Source: Rudanella paleaurantiibacter (GTDB lineage: Bacteria > Bacteroidota > Bacteroidia > Cytophagales > Spirosomataceae). From it: a DNA stretch of 64,000 nt. The notes below the pieces were generated by a model. That model worked only from the letters and a program-made list of their open reading frames with translations. It did not search any database and was not told the origin of the DNA. The stretch lies in the NCBI RefSeq assembly GCF_009184635.1, contig NZ_WELI01000001.1, forward strand, positions 496,001-560,000, given 5' to 3'. The position numbers were made by a program, and so were the translations under genes. Of the stretch, positions 1 through 8,233 are shown piece after piece. The first letter of the stretch is position 1. Each line of letters opens with the position of its first letter.

Positions 1-40
1 TAATATTTTGCGAAAAATGAAAATTCTTTATAAAGTTATA

Positions 41-601
41 TCATTGGTTAAAATTATTCATGGCTTGTTGTATGCCCATAGTACAAAAACTGAGCACGGC
101 ATCGGTTGTTTTGTCAAGGACGGTCGGCAATTGGTCTAATTCATCGTCGGGAAATTGCCCCAGCACGTAATCAACCTGTCGACCTTTCGAATAATTATTT
201 CCGATTCCGAACCGCAATCGGGCGTATTCCTGCGTGGCCAGCACCTCATCAATATGGCGCAGACCGTTGTGCCCCCCGGCCGAACCTTTCGGTTTCATGC
301 GCAGCTTGCCAAACGGAAGGTCTTTGTCGTCGGTAATGACAAGCAGATTCTCGACCGGGATATTTTCGCTCTTCAGGTAATACTGTACGGCCTTGCCGCT
401 CAGGTTCATATACGTGGTTGGCTTGATGAAAAACAGCTGTTTTCCTTTGTAAGACCATTTGGCGGTGTAGGCCAGACGAGTCATCGAAAAACTAAACCCG
501 TGTTGGGCAGCCATACGGTCGAGCACCATAAAACCAGCGTTATGACGGGTAAGCGCGTATTCGGGGCCAATATTGCCCAGACCAACAATCAGAAATTTCA
601 T
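41..601 (-). CDS. pth: Peptidyl-tRNA hydrolase
   Basis: Cytosolic esterase that releases tRNA from peptidyl-tRNAs dropped by stalled ribosomes. The 186-residue length is normal for bacterial Pth. The family signature is intact: GLGNIGPEY at the N-terminus with Asn10, the catalytic His20 in RHNAGF, the PTTYMNLSG segment with Asn66, the acidic DDKDLP stretch near residue 91, and GSAGGHNGL with Asn112. The ATG at 601 is the only start that keeps the conserved N-terminal strand. The gene reads toward the left window edge and is followed upstream by a palindromic spacer shared with divergent pyrR. Confidence 0.97.
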   Translation of the reverse strand: MKFLIVGLGNIGPEYALTRHNAGFMVLDRMAAQHGFSFSMTRLAYTAKWSYKGKQLFFIKPTTYMNLSGKAVQYYLKSENIPVENLLVITDDKDLPFGKLRMKPKGSAGGHNGLRHIDEVLATQEYARLRFGIGNNYSKGRQVDYVLGQFPDDELDQLPTVLDKTTDAVLSFCTMGIQQAMNNFNQ

Positions 602-627
602 AGGTATGTAGTTGGGAAATGGTTCAT

Positions 628-705
628 AGTTTTTGGTTTATTGTTTTTAGTTGCGTCGTGCAGTTCAAGCTGTAGGCTGAAAACTGTAAACAATAAACTA
701 AAAAC
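628..705. repeat. Imperfect spacer palindrome between pth and pyrR
   Basis: Arms at 628-652 and 680-705 are near reverse complements made of the words GTTTATTG and GTTTTTAGTT. They could fold into a long hairpin. The spacer lies between divergent genes, so this is not a normal terminator position. Confidence 0.6.
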
Positions 706-805
706 GATAAACGCTGAACTGTATCTGGCCGCAAAGTTCGTGTTTTCTGTCCTATCCAAAAGGGGCTGATGAGAAATGACCAACGACTATGCCTAACTTT
801 ACCCA

Positions 806-1354
806 ATGAAACGCCTAATCCTGAGTAGCCCATTACTCGAAATCGTTATTAGCCGTCTGTGTCAGGAGCTGATTGAGCGCCATCAGGACTTTACCGATAC
901 CGTACTGATGGGTATGCAGCCGCGGGGCATCTATTTTGCCGAACGTGTAGCCCGCGAACTCAACCGAGCCCTCGGACGTACCTCGGCCCAAACGGGTGTG
1001 CCGCTTGGGTATCTTGACGCGACGTTTTACCGCGACGATTTTCGTCGGCGGGATAGCCCCCTGCGGCCCAACACCACCCACGTGCCGTTTTTAATCGAGG
1101 GTAAAAAAGTGATCCTGATCGATGATGTGCTGGCTACCGGCCGCATGGTTCGGGCCGCTCTCGATGCCATGACCGCGTTTGGGCGGCCCCGCAAAGTGGA
1201 GCTGCTGGTGCTGATCGACCGGCGCTACAACCGCGACTTGCCCGTGCGTGCCGATTATACCGGTATGCGCGTAAACACTCTCGAATCACAGCGTGTTTTG
1301 GTTGAATGGACCGAGCAGGGCTCTGAAGCCGACCGAATCTGGTTGATGGATTAA
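806..1354 (+). CDS. pyrR: Bifunctional pyrimidine regulator / uracil phosphoribosyltransferase PyrR
   Basis: Type I phosphoribosyltransferase fold of 182 residues. The PRPP-binding loop KVILIDDVLATGR lies at residues 101-113, and the family-typical YRDDFRRR basic stretch lies near residue 75. In Gram-positive bacteria PyrR binds pyr mRNA and also makes UMP from uracil and PRPP. In Bacteroidota the RNA-binding role is less certain, so the phosphoribosyltransferase activity is the safer call. A -7-like TAACTTTA (794-801) ends four bases before the ATG, which suggests a very short leader. The gene is transcribed away from pth and is followed 43 bp later by fdhD. Confidence 0.93.
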   Translation: MKRLILSSPLLEIVISRLCQELIERHQDFTDTVLMGMQPRGIYFAERVARELNRALGRTSAQTGVPLGYLDATFYRDDFRRRDSPLRPNTTHVPFLIEGKKVILIDDVLATGRMVRAALDAMTAFGRPRKVELLVLIDRRYNRDLPVRADYTGMRVNTLESQRVLVEWTEQGSEADRIWLMD

Positions 1355-1397
1355 CCCGCCTGCGCTGTCCCGCTTTACCATTGGACGTTACTGCCTT

Positions 1398-2240
1398 ATG
1401 CCATCCGTAGCTCCCGTTTCTATTCAGCGAATCCGGGCGGCTGTACGCAGCGACCAGCCCGACTTGCTGGCGGTGGAGGAACCCCTCGAAATTCGGTTGG
1501 GCTATGGCCCCGTAGCCGACCGGCAGCAGCGTACCCTCGCCGTAACCATGCGCACACCCGGCCACGATCCCGAATTGGCCCTGGGGTATTTGCTGGGTGA
1601 GGGCCTGATTCGGCACCGGTCCGATGTGCTCTCGTGCCGTCATTGCGTGCAGGACGCCCACAAAGAAGGGAACGTACTGCGCATTGAGCTGGCCCCGACC
1701 GTTGCGCTCGACTGGGCCACCCTCGACCGATTCAGCTACGTATCGGCAAGCTGCGGGCTCTGCGGTAAATCGACCATCGACGGTATTCGCCAACGGGGTG
1801 TGGAGCCGCTGGGGGCTGGTTTTACATTGGCGGCTTCGGTTATACCAACCCTTTCCGAAAAAATACGTCCGTTCCAAACCGCGTTTCGGCACACGGGCGG
1901 TATTCATGCGTCGGCACTTTTCACGGCTGAGGGGGCGGTGGTGCGGGTGCGCGAAGATATTGGCCGACATAATGCGCTCGACAAAGTGATTGGCGCAACC
2001 TGGCTCGAAGAAGGCGGTGCACTGTCGGGCTATGGCCTGTTTTTGAGCGGACGCATCAGTTTTGAGTTGGTGCAGAAAGCCTGGATGGCCGGTATCCCGC
2101 TTATTGTGGCTGTCGGGGCTCCGTCGAGCCTGGCGGTAGAGCTGGCCCGCGAAGCCAACCTGACACTGATTGGATTTGCCCGAAACGACGGCTTCAACAT
2201 CTACACAAGCCCCGAGCGGGTTTGTACCGATACGTACTGA
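1398..2240 (+). CDS. fdhD: Formate dehydrogenase accessory sulfurtransferase FdhD
   Basis: Transfers sulfur to the bis-MGD molybdenum cofactor of formate dehydrogenases in the cytoplasm. The 280-residue protein has the FdhD Cys-x-x-Cys pair (Cys119 and Cys122) in SASCGLCGKS, the FRHTGGIHA segment, and the later EDIGRHNALDK motif typical of the family. It lies directly upstream of a molybdopterin oxidoreductase on the same strand, with 64 bp between its stop and the chosen start of that gene. This pairing supports maturation of the downstream enzyme. Start chosen at the ATG at 1398. Confidence 0.95.
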   Translation: MPSVAPVSIQRIRAAVRSDQPDLLAVEEPLEIRLGYGPVADRQQRTLAVTMRTPGHDPELALGYLLGEGLIRHRSDVLSCRHCVQDAHKEGNVLRIELAPTVALDWATLDRFSYVSASCGLCGKSTIDGIRQRGVEPLGAGFTLAASVIPTLSEKIRPFQTAFRHTGGIHASALFTAEGAVVRVREDIGRHNALDKVIGATWLEEGGALSGYGLFLSGRISFELVQKAWMAGIPLIVAVGAPSSLAVELAREANLTLIGFARNDGFNIYTSPERVCTDTY

Positions 2241-2304
2241 TAAACCCGTTACGCTCACCCGACGCCCCCGGACTATTCAAATCGACTTTTTCAACGTTCT
2301 ACCC

Positions 2305-4617
2305 ATGTCTGTACCTCCCGAAGAGCTAAGCGGCCAACTCGAAGTTCGCCAACCCCAAACCGAAGCCGCCGGTATTACGGCGGTTATCAAATCGGTCGAG
2401 CATGTGTTTAGCCGTACCGATTTAGGACGCGGCTGGACGGCCCTCTATAAGGTTAATCAAACGGATGGGTACGACTGCCCCTCGTGCGCCTGGCCCGATC
2501 CTGACCACGGCCGCTCGGCTATTGCGGAGTATTGCGAGAACGGTGCTAAAGCGATTGCCGATGAGGTAATGACCCGGCACACGGCCTCGCCGGTACTGTT
2601 TCAGCGGTATTCGGTGGCCGATTTGTTGCAAAAAACAGATCACTGGCTGGGGCAGCAGGGGCGGCTGACGCACCCGATGGTGCTGCGGACGGCGGGTAAA
2701 TCGGCCGCACCCCACGCGTTGCACTACGAGCCTATCAGCTGGGACGAGGCTTTCGATCTGATTGCTACGGAACTGAAAGCCCTGCCTTCGCCCGACGAAG
2801 CGATTTTCTACACCTCCGGCCGTACAGCCAACGAAACGGCCTTTTTGTATCAGTTGCTGGTGCGGATGTACGGCACCAACAACCTGCCCGATTGCTCGAA
2901 TATGTGCCACGAGTCGACGGGAGTGGCTCTGGGCGAAACCATTGGCTTGGGCAAGGCATCGATTGTGTACGACGATTTTGCTAAGGCGGAGGTGATTATC
3001 ATTATGGGGCAAAACCCCGGCACCAATGCCCCCCGGATGCTGACCGCCCTCGAAGAAGCCAAACGCAACGGAGCCCAGATTGTCGCTGTGAATCCGTTGG
3101 TCGAAACGGGTCTGCTGGCGTTCAAACACCCGCAAAAAGTACGCGATGTAGTGCTGGGCGGGCAAACCCTCACCGACCTGTATCTGCAAATTCGGATCAA
3201 TACCGACTTAGCTCTGATGAAGGCCGTGTGCAAACTGCTGTTGCAGGAAGAAACCAAACATCTAGGCCGGGTGCTTGACCGGGCGTTTATCGACGCACAC
3301 ACGGCGGGCTACGATGCATTTGTACAGGCGCTGAATGGCTACGAACTCGACGACCTCATCCGGCAAACCGGCCTGGCCATTGAGCAGGTAATGACTCTGG
3401 TCGAGGCTATTCGGTTCAAAAAGCGAATCATTATCTGTTGGGCTATGGGCCTGACCCAGCACAAAAATGCCGTCGAGACCATCCGTGAGGTAATCAACCT
3501 GTTGCTGCTCAAAGGCAGTATCGGGATTGAAGGCGGTGGCGTGGCCCCGATTCGTGGACACAGTAACGTACAGGGCGACCGCACGATGGGTATTTACGAA
3601 AAGCCCAAGCCGCAATTTCTCGATGCTCTGGAGCGGGTGTTTGGGTTTACGGCCCCGCGCAAACCGGGTTACGATGTGGTGGCGGCCGTGAAAGCCATGC
3701 ACGAAGGTCGGGCGAAGGTGTTTTTTGGGATGGGGGGCAATTTTGCTTTGGCCACCTCAGACACGAATTACTGCGCCGAAGCCCTTCAGAAATGCCGACT
3801 GACGGTGCATGTATCTACGAAACTAAACCGGAGCCACCTGACGCACGGTCAAACGGCTCTGATATTGCCTTGTTTGGGGCATTCCGATATCGATCGGCAG
3901 GCGTCGGGTGAGCAGTTTGTAACGATGGAAAACACAACCGGCGTGGTGCAAATGTCAAAAGGGGTGGTAGAGCCTATCTCAAATCTGATGCTCAGCGAGC
4001 CCGCTATTGTGGCAGGTATTGGTAAACGACTGCGGCCTAATTTCGACTGGGATGCGTGCGTGTCAAACTACGATACCATCCGCGACCTGATTGCCGAAAC
4101 CATTGAGGGCTGTGCCGACTACAACGCCAAAGTGCGGCATAGGGGTGGCTTTTACCTGCCCAACGGCCCCCGTAAACGCCAGTTTACAACCCCCGACGGC
4201 AAGGCGCATTTTACGGTCAATACGCCCATTGTCCACACGCTACGCCCCGGCGAGCTGTTGCTGATGACGGTCCGTAGCCACGATCAGTTCAATACCACGG
4301 TGTACGGCAACGACGACCGCTACCGGGGTATTTACAACGAACGGCGAGTGCTGTTTATGCACCCTAACGACATAGCTGAGCAGGGTTTGCGAGACCGGCA
4401 GGTTGTGGACCTGCATAGTCATTATGCCGGTACCGACGGGGTGGTTCAGCAGCGAACGGCGCACCGGTTCATCGTGGTGTCGTATGATATTCCACGCGGT
4501 AATGTGGCGGCTTACTTCCCCGAAACCAATGTGCTTGTTCCTATCGACAGCATCGCTGATAAAAGCCACACGCCCACATCCAAGTCCATTGTGATTACGG
4601 TAACACCTTCTTTATGA
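2305..4617 (+). CDS. FdhF/YdeP-family molybdopterin oxidoreductase (formate dehydrogenase-like alpha subunit)
   Basis: Large bis-MGD oxidoreductase of about 770 residues when read from the ATG at 2305. An upstream in-frame ATG at 2170 would overlap fdhD by 71 bp and adds a low-complexity, non-family N-terminus. Cys58 and Cys61 form the CPSCAWPD signature of the YdeP/FdhF-like group, and NMCHESTG carries Cys201 at the position expected for the molybdenum ligand. The protein has Cys, not selenocysteine. GMGGNF and later C-terminal molydopterin-binding segments are present. No FeS partner, cytochrome or NAD-binding subunit is nearby, so the electron acceptor and even formate as substrate are inferred from fdhD linkage only. 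Confidence 0.9.
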   Translation: MSVPPEELSGQLEVRQPQTEAAGITAVIKSVEHVFSRTDLGRGWTALYKVNQTDGYDCPSCAWPDPDHGRSAIAEYCENGAKAIADEVMTRHTASPVLFQRYSVADLLQKTDHWLGQQGRLTHPMVLRTAGKSAAPHALHYEPISWDEAFDLIATELKALPSPDEAIFYTSGRTANETAFLYQLLVRMYGTNNLPDCSNMCHESTGVALGETIGLGKASIVYDDFAKAEVIIIMGQNPGTNAPRMLTALEEAKRNGAQIVAVNPLVETGLLAFKHPQKVRDVVLGGQTLTDLYLQIRINTDLALMKAVCKLLLQEETKHLGRVLDRAFIDAHTAGYDAFVQALNGYELDDLIRQTGLAIEQVMTLVEAIRFKKRIIICWAMGLTQHKNAVETIREVINLLLLKGSIGIEGGGVAPIRGHSNVQGDRTMGIYEKPKPQFLDALERVFGFTAPRKPGYDVVAAVKAMHEGRAKVFFGMGGNFALATSDTNYCAEALQKCRLTVHVSTKLNRSHLTHGQTALILPCLGHSDIDRQASGEQFVTMENTTGVVQMSKGVVEPISNLMLSEPAIVAGIGKRLRPNFDWDACVSNYDTIRDLIAETIEGCADYNAKVRHRGGFYLPNGPRKRQFTTPDGKAHFTVNTPIVHTLRPGELLLMTVRSHDQFNTTVYGNDDRYRGIYNERRVLFMHPNDIAEQGLRDRQVVDLHSHYAGTDGVVQQRTAHRFIVVSYDIPRGNVAAYFPETNVLVPIDSIADKSHTPTSKSIVITVTPSL

Positions 4618-4628
4618 GATGGCTATGA

Positions 4629-4661
4629 AAACCTGTAAGGTCTTGGAGACCTTACAGGTTT
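4629..4661. terminator. Bidirectional terminator-like hairpin
   Basis: A perfect 15-bp inverted repeat (4629-4643 with 4647-4661) with a TGG loop sits between two convergent genes. Its position and flanking A/T runs fit a shared terminator. Confidence 0.8.
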
Positions 4662-4668
4662 GGGTTAC

Positions 4669-5259
4669 TTACTTAGCTGGGGGTGTAATCATAATGTGTG
4701 CCCGGTAGGTGCCGGCATCCATAATCCAGGGCATACCCGGCACTTCAGCTTTGGTGGGTAGACCGGTGCTTTGGGCTGTAGCATTGGCAATGTAAACCAC
4801 GTAACGCAGGTTGCCATCGGTCACGGTGCCGGTGGTGGCATCGTACCGTTCCGAGGGGGCCGAGAACACAAACAACGTAGCCGGTTGCTTGGGCATCTTA
4901 AACTTTCCCGCTTTGGCGTCTTTGTCGCGTTGCTCATTCATTTCGGGGCCTTTTTTTCCTTCCATCCGCAGCTTACGGCCCCAGGCCATAAACGGTTCGA
5001 GCGATTCGTGGTAGCAGGCCGCGCTGAAGCCTTTCTGGTTGGGGTCGTCGGTGAGGCAAACCAGGTCGTTGGTGCCTTTGCGCAGGGTGATATACTTGCC
5101 GTCGGTGTCGTAGCCAATCACGGTAGCCCCGTCTTTTTTGTCGGTCGGAGCCGCTAACACGGCCGTTTTAATCTGAATATCGGGTGCCGGAATAACCGTT
5201 TGGGCCAAGGCCGGAGCCGCCAGCAAACTGAGCGAAGCCAGAAATAAGGAGGGTTTCAT
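4669..5259 (-). CDS. Secreted protein of unknown function
   Basis: 196 residues beginning with a clear signal peptide that ends at PALAQ, so the product is exported to the periplasm or beyond. The mature part has no transmembrane segment or motif I recognise. It has three Cys, at mature positions in LVCLTD, SAACYH and none paired in an obvious way, a Lys-rich middle around residues 125-150, and a C-terminus ending ITPPAK. It is convergent with the molybdopterin oxidoreductase and shares its hairpin terminator. The function is not predictable from the sequence. Confidence 0.75.
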   Translation of the reverse strand: MKPSLFLASLSLLAAPALAQTVIPAPDIQIKTAVLAAPTDKKDGATVIGYDTDGKYITLRKGTNDLVCLTDDPNQKGFSAACYHESLEPFMAWGRKLRMEGKKGPEMNEQRDKDAKAGKFKMPKQPATLFVFSAPSERYDATTGTVTDGNLRYVVYIANATAQSTGLPTKAEVPGMPWIMDAGTYRAHIMITPPAK

Positions 5260-5384
5260 ACTGAATAGGAATAGAATTGACTGATTGAAAATACGATTGG
5301 TCCAAAGATAACCGGATTTTTCATCTCGGTGGCTTCGGGAAATGAGTACGCAGGTGAGCTGATTGGAACATAAATATGGGTGTC

Positions 5385-5834
5385 TTACACCCCCTCTACC
5401 AGCCGACGATGGTAGTTGATTTGCCCGAGATGATAGCTTAAGTGGGTAGCCAGATGCACAAGAAAGTATTCGGTCGATGTCTTTTCGCCCAGGACCAGCA
5501 ACGGGTATTCGTCTGCTAAACGAGCCGGGTCGACGTTGGCGAGCGTTCGTTCAATTACCTCGATTGTCTGGTCAAGCTGTTGGATGAGTTCAGTCCGGGG
5601 CACATCCCGGCGTGAAAATTCCAGGTCGCGGTGACGTATATAGCCGGTTTGTCCCAGTTCGGCCCCGATGTATGTATTTAGGTTCCCAACCAGATGCAGG
5701 CTAAGGTTACCGGCCGAATTGCTAATACCCGGCAGAACGGCCCAGATGTTGGCTTCGTGCCGGTACAGGCTCAACTCGGTGCGAACCCGGTTTAGATCGC
5801 GGATGAAAAGATCGGTGAGTGTTTTGAGAATCAT
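5385..5834 (-). CDS. DinB-family (DUF1572-like) metal-binding protein
   Basis: Four-helix-bundle protein of 149 residues when started at the ATG at 5834; the longer frame to 5984 adds a Ser/Arg-rich, unlikely N-terminus. The DinB-type histidine triad is visible as His47 in SLHLVGNL, and His131 and His135 in ATHLSYHLGQ. Relatives include mycothiol-dependent transferases and damage-inducible proteins, but Bacteroidota members of this subgroup have no established substrate. It stands alone, transcribed away from pyrG. Confidence 0.85.
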   Translation of the reverse strand: MILKTLTDLFIRDLNRVRTELSLYRHEANIWAVLPGISNSAGNLSLHLVGNLNTYIGAELGQTGYIRHRDLEFSRRDVPRTELIQQLDQTIEVIERTLANVDPARLADEYPLLVLGEKTSTEYFLVHLATHLSYHLGQINYHRRLVEGV

Positions 5835-6187
5835 GGGCGTTAGTAAGCGTACGTTTCGGTTTGAGAAGGTACTCGGCAACGGGTTACTTGTTGTGGCAGC
5901 GGTGCGGTATGGTGGCGCGAAAGGGGCCGATACAGCCCGGTAAAGGTACGCTGAAAGGGAAACGCAGCGCCGTCGGTAACTCAATTTGCGGTAAATGGAT
6001 CTGTGTCGAATGGTTTCTAAACGGACCAGGAAAGCGGATGAGCTGAAAAAAATAATGCGCTCCTTAACTCACACGCCATCAACTGAATGCCCCCCTTTGG
6101 CTAACTTTTTTACCGAAGGACCTGCGCCTTTCCCCTAAACTTTCCGTACTTTTACATCCCGTAACGACACAAACGTACTATACAGAC

Positions 6188-7870
6188 ATGGCGGCTACGG
6201 GGCAAAAATCCGCAAAATACATCTTCGTGACGGGCGGGGTCACTTCATCACTTGGCAAGGGCATCATAGCCTCTTCACTGGCCAAATTATTGCAGTCGCG
6301 GGGGCTGACGGTTACGATTCAAAAGTTCGATCCGTACATCAACATCGACCCCGGCACACTCAATCCTTACGAACATGGCGAGTGCTACGTTACCGACGAC
6401 GGGGCCGAAACGGACCTTGATCTGGGGCACTACGAGCGGTTTCTGAACCGGCCAACTTCGCAGGCTAACAACATCACAACCGGCCGGATTTACAACAACG
6501 TAATCACCCGCGAACGCCGGGGCGATTTTCTGGGTAAAACCGTGCAGGTGGTGCCACATATCACCGACGAAATCAAGCGCAACATCCGGCTCCTGGGCGA
6601 TACGGGCGAGTACGACATTGTAATCACCGAAATCGGCGGTTGCGTGGGCGATATTGAGTCGTTGCCGTTTGTAGAAGCCGTTCGGCAGCTCAAATTTGAG
6701 CTGGGCGAGAAAGATACCCTCGTGATTCACCTGACGCTCATTCCGTATCTACAGTCGGCGGGTGAGCTGAAAACCAAACCGACGCAGCACTCAGTGCGTC
6801 AGTTGCTCGAAACCGGGGTACAACCCGACATTATCGTGTGCCGGACCGAACATCCGTTGCCCCCGGAGATTCGGCGGAAAATTGCCCTGTTCTGTAACGT
6901 GCAGGTTAACTCGGTGATTGAGGCCATCGACGCCGAAACGATTTACGACGTGCCGCTGCTGATGCGGAAAGAAAAACTCGATCAGCGGGCGCTGTACATG
7001 CTCGATCTGTACAACGATCAGGATGCCGACCTGGATGCCTGGAAGGCGTTTCTGGGGCGGCTCAAAAACCCGACCGATACCGTTACGATTGGTCTGGTGG
7101 GCAAATACGTGGAACTACACGATGCCTATAAGTCTATTGCCGAGTCGTTTATTCATGCCGGTGCGGCCAATGAGTGCAAAGTCAAAATCGAGTGGATTCA
7201 GTCAGAAACCCTTGTCGATGTCGACTATTGCGCCCACACGCTGAGTCAGCTCGACGGGATTCTGGTAGCGCCCGGCTTCGGTGAGCGGGGTATCGAGGGG
7301 AAAATCAACGCTGTGCGGTACGCCCGCGAAAACGGGGTGCCTTTCTTCGGAATCTGCCTTGGCATGCAGATGGCCGTAATCGAGTACGCCCGCAACGTGC
7401 TGCACATTGACGATGCCCACTCGTCGGAGATGGAGCCTGACACCAAGAACCCCGTGATTGGGCTCATGGAAGACCAGAAAGACGTGACGAACAAGGGTGG
7501 TACTATGCGGCTTGGTGCGTACGACTGTAAAATCAAGAAAGACTCGCTGGCCTACCGCGTGTACGGCAAAACGCTCATCAGCGAGCGCCACCGGCACCGG
7601 TACGAATTCAACAATGCGTACCTCGCAGCACTCGAAAAAGGTGGTATGCGGGCGTCGGGTATTAACCCCGATACAGGTCTGGTCGAGATTATCGAATTGC
7701 CGTCGCATCCCTGGTTTATGGGTGTGCAGTTTCACCCCGAGCTGAAAAGTACGGTAATGAGCCCCCAGCCAATTTTTGTGCATTTTGTGCGGGCGGCTCT
7801 GGCCCACGCCCAAAACCGGCGTTCGGGTACGATAACTCTGGCCGAAGAAACCGAAACACTGTCGAACTAA
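6188..7870 (+). CDS. pyrG: CTP synthase
   Basis: Converts UTP to CTP using glutamine and ATP, in the cytoplasm. The 560-residue protein has the N-terminal synthase domain with the P-loop region GGVTSSLGKGI and the following KFDPYINIDPGTLNP segment, and a C-terminal class I glutamine amidotransferase with nucleophile Cys390 in GICLGMQ and the HPELKS His/Glu pair near residue 520. Length is normal. A TACTTTTA box about 35 bp upstream is a near match to the Bacteroidota -7 element. A strong hairpin follows the stop codon. Confidence 0.98.
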   Translation: MAATGQKSAKYIFVTGGVTSSLGKGIIASSLAKLLQSRGLTVTIQKFDPYINIDPGTLNPYEHGECYVTDDGAETDLDLGHYERFLNRPTSQANNITTGRIYNNVITRERRGDFLGKTVQVVPHITDEIKRNIRLLGDTGEYDIVITEIGGCVGDIESLPFVEAVRQLKFELGEKDTLVIHLTLIPYLQSAGELKTKPTQHSVRQLLETGVQPDIIVCRTEHPLPPEIRRKIALFCNVQVNSVIEAIDAETIYDVPLLMRKEKLDQRALYMLDLYNDQDADLDAWKAFLGRLKNPTDTVTIGLVGKYVELHDAYKSIAESFIHAGAANECKVKIEWIQSETLVDVDYCAHTLSQLDGILVAPGFGERGIEGKINAVRYARENGVPFFGICLGMQMAVIEYARNVLHIDDAHSSEMEPDTKNPVIGLMEDQKDVTNKGGTMRLGAYDCKIKKDSLAYRVYGKTLISERHRHRYEFNNAYLAALEKGGMRASGINPDTGLVEIIELPSHPWFMGVQFHPELKSTVMSPQPIFVHFVRAALAHAQNRRSGTITLAEETETLSN

Positions 7871-7906
7871 GCAACCAGCAGCGTGCTGTTGTTTATACCC
7901 TGTAAT

Positions 7907-7933
7907 CCAAAGCCCCAACTGCTGGGGCTTTGG
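7907..7933 (+). terminator. pyrG terminator hairpin
   Basis: An 11-bp perfect stem (7907-7917 with 7923-7933) with a five-base loop, followed by GCGTTTT. It lies 36 bp after the pyrG stop. Confidence 0.8.
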
Positions 7934-8124
7934 GCGTTTTGGGCCTTGCGGTGTCTTAGGGAGTGGGTCTTGGTTGATATTTATAGTTGTCTCAAAAGGG
8001 CTAACCCAACCCCTCAGGTGGTAAACCGGCACTGGCGCGGGTTTTTACAAGGGCTGGTGGGCCGCTTTGATGGACAGACGGTTTGGACACCCCGCCCGAA
8101 AGGCGTAATTTTGCGCAAAAAATG

Positions 8125-8229
8125 AGTTTACAGTTTACTGTCTACAGTTTTCAGTTGGCGATGCATCCGCGGTGTTTGTGTGTCAGCAACTGCAAACGGC
8201 AAAACGGCAAACTGAAAACTACAAACTCT
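8125..8229. repeat. Imperfect palindrome upstream of yidC
   Basis: The 7871-8233 gap holds the pyrG terminator and this element. Left words (GAGTTTACAG, TACAGTTTTCAGTT) recur as reverse complements at 8203-8229 (AACTGAAAACTACAAACTC). The arms are built from a CAGTTT-like word and end four bases before the yidC ATG. I see no gene in the rest of the gap. Confidence 0.55.
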
Positions 8230-8233
8230 CCAA

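Noticed and set aside
1134-2258. 374-codon open frame on the minus strand over pyrR and fdhD
   Set aside because: It is antisense to two clearly recognised genes, has Cys/Arg-rich low-plausibility composition, and shows no known motif.
2170-2304. Upstream start for the molybdopterin oxidoreductase
   Set aside because: It would overlap fdhD by 71 bp and adds a Thr/Arg-rich leader that the family lacks.
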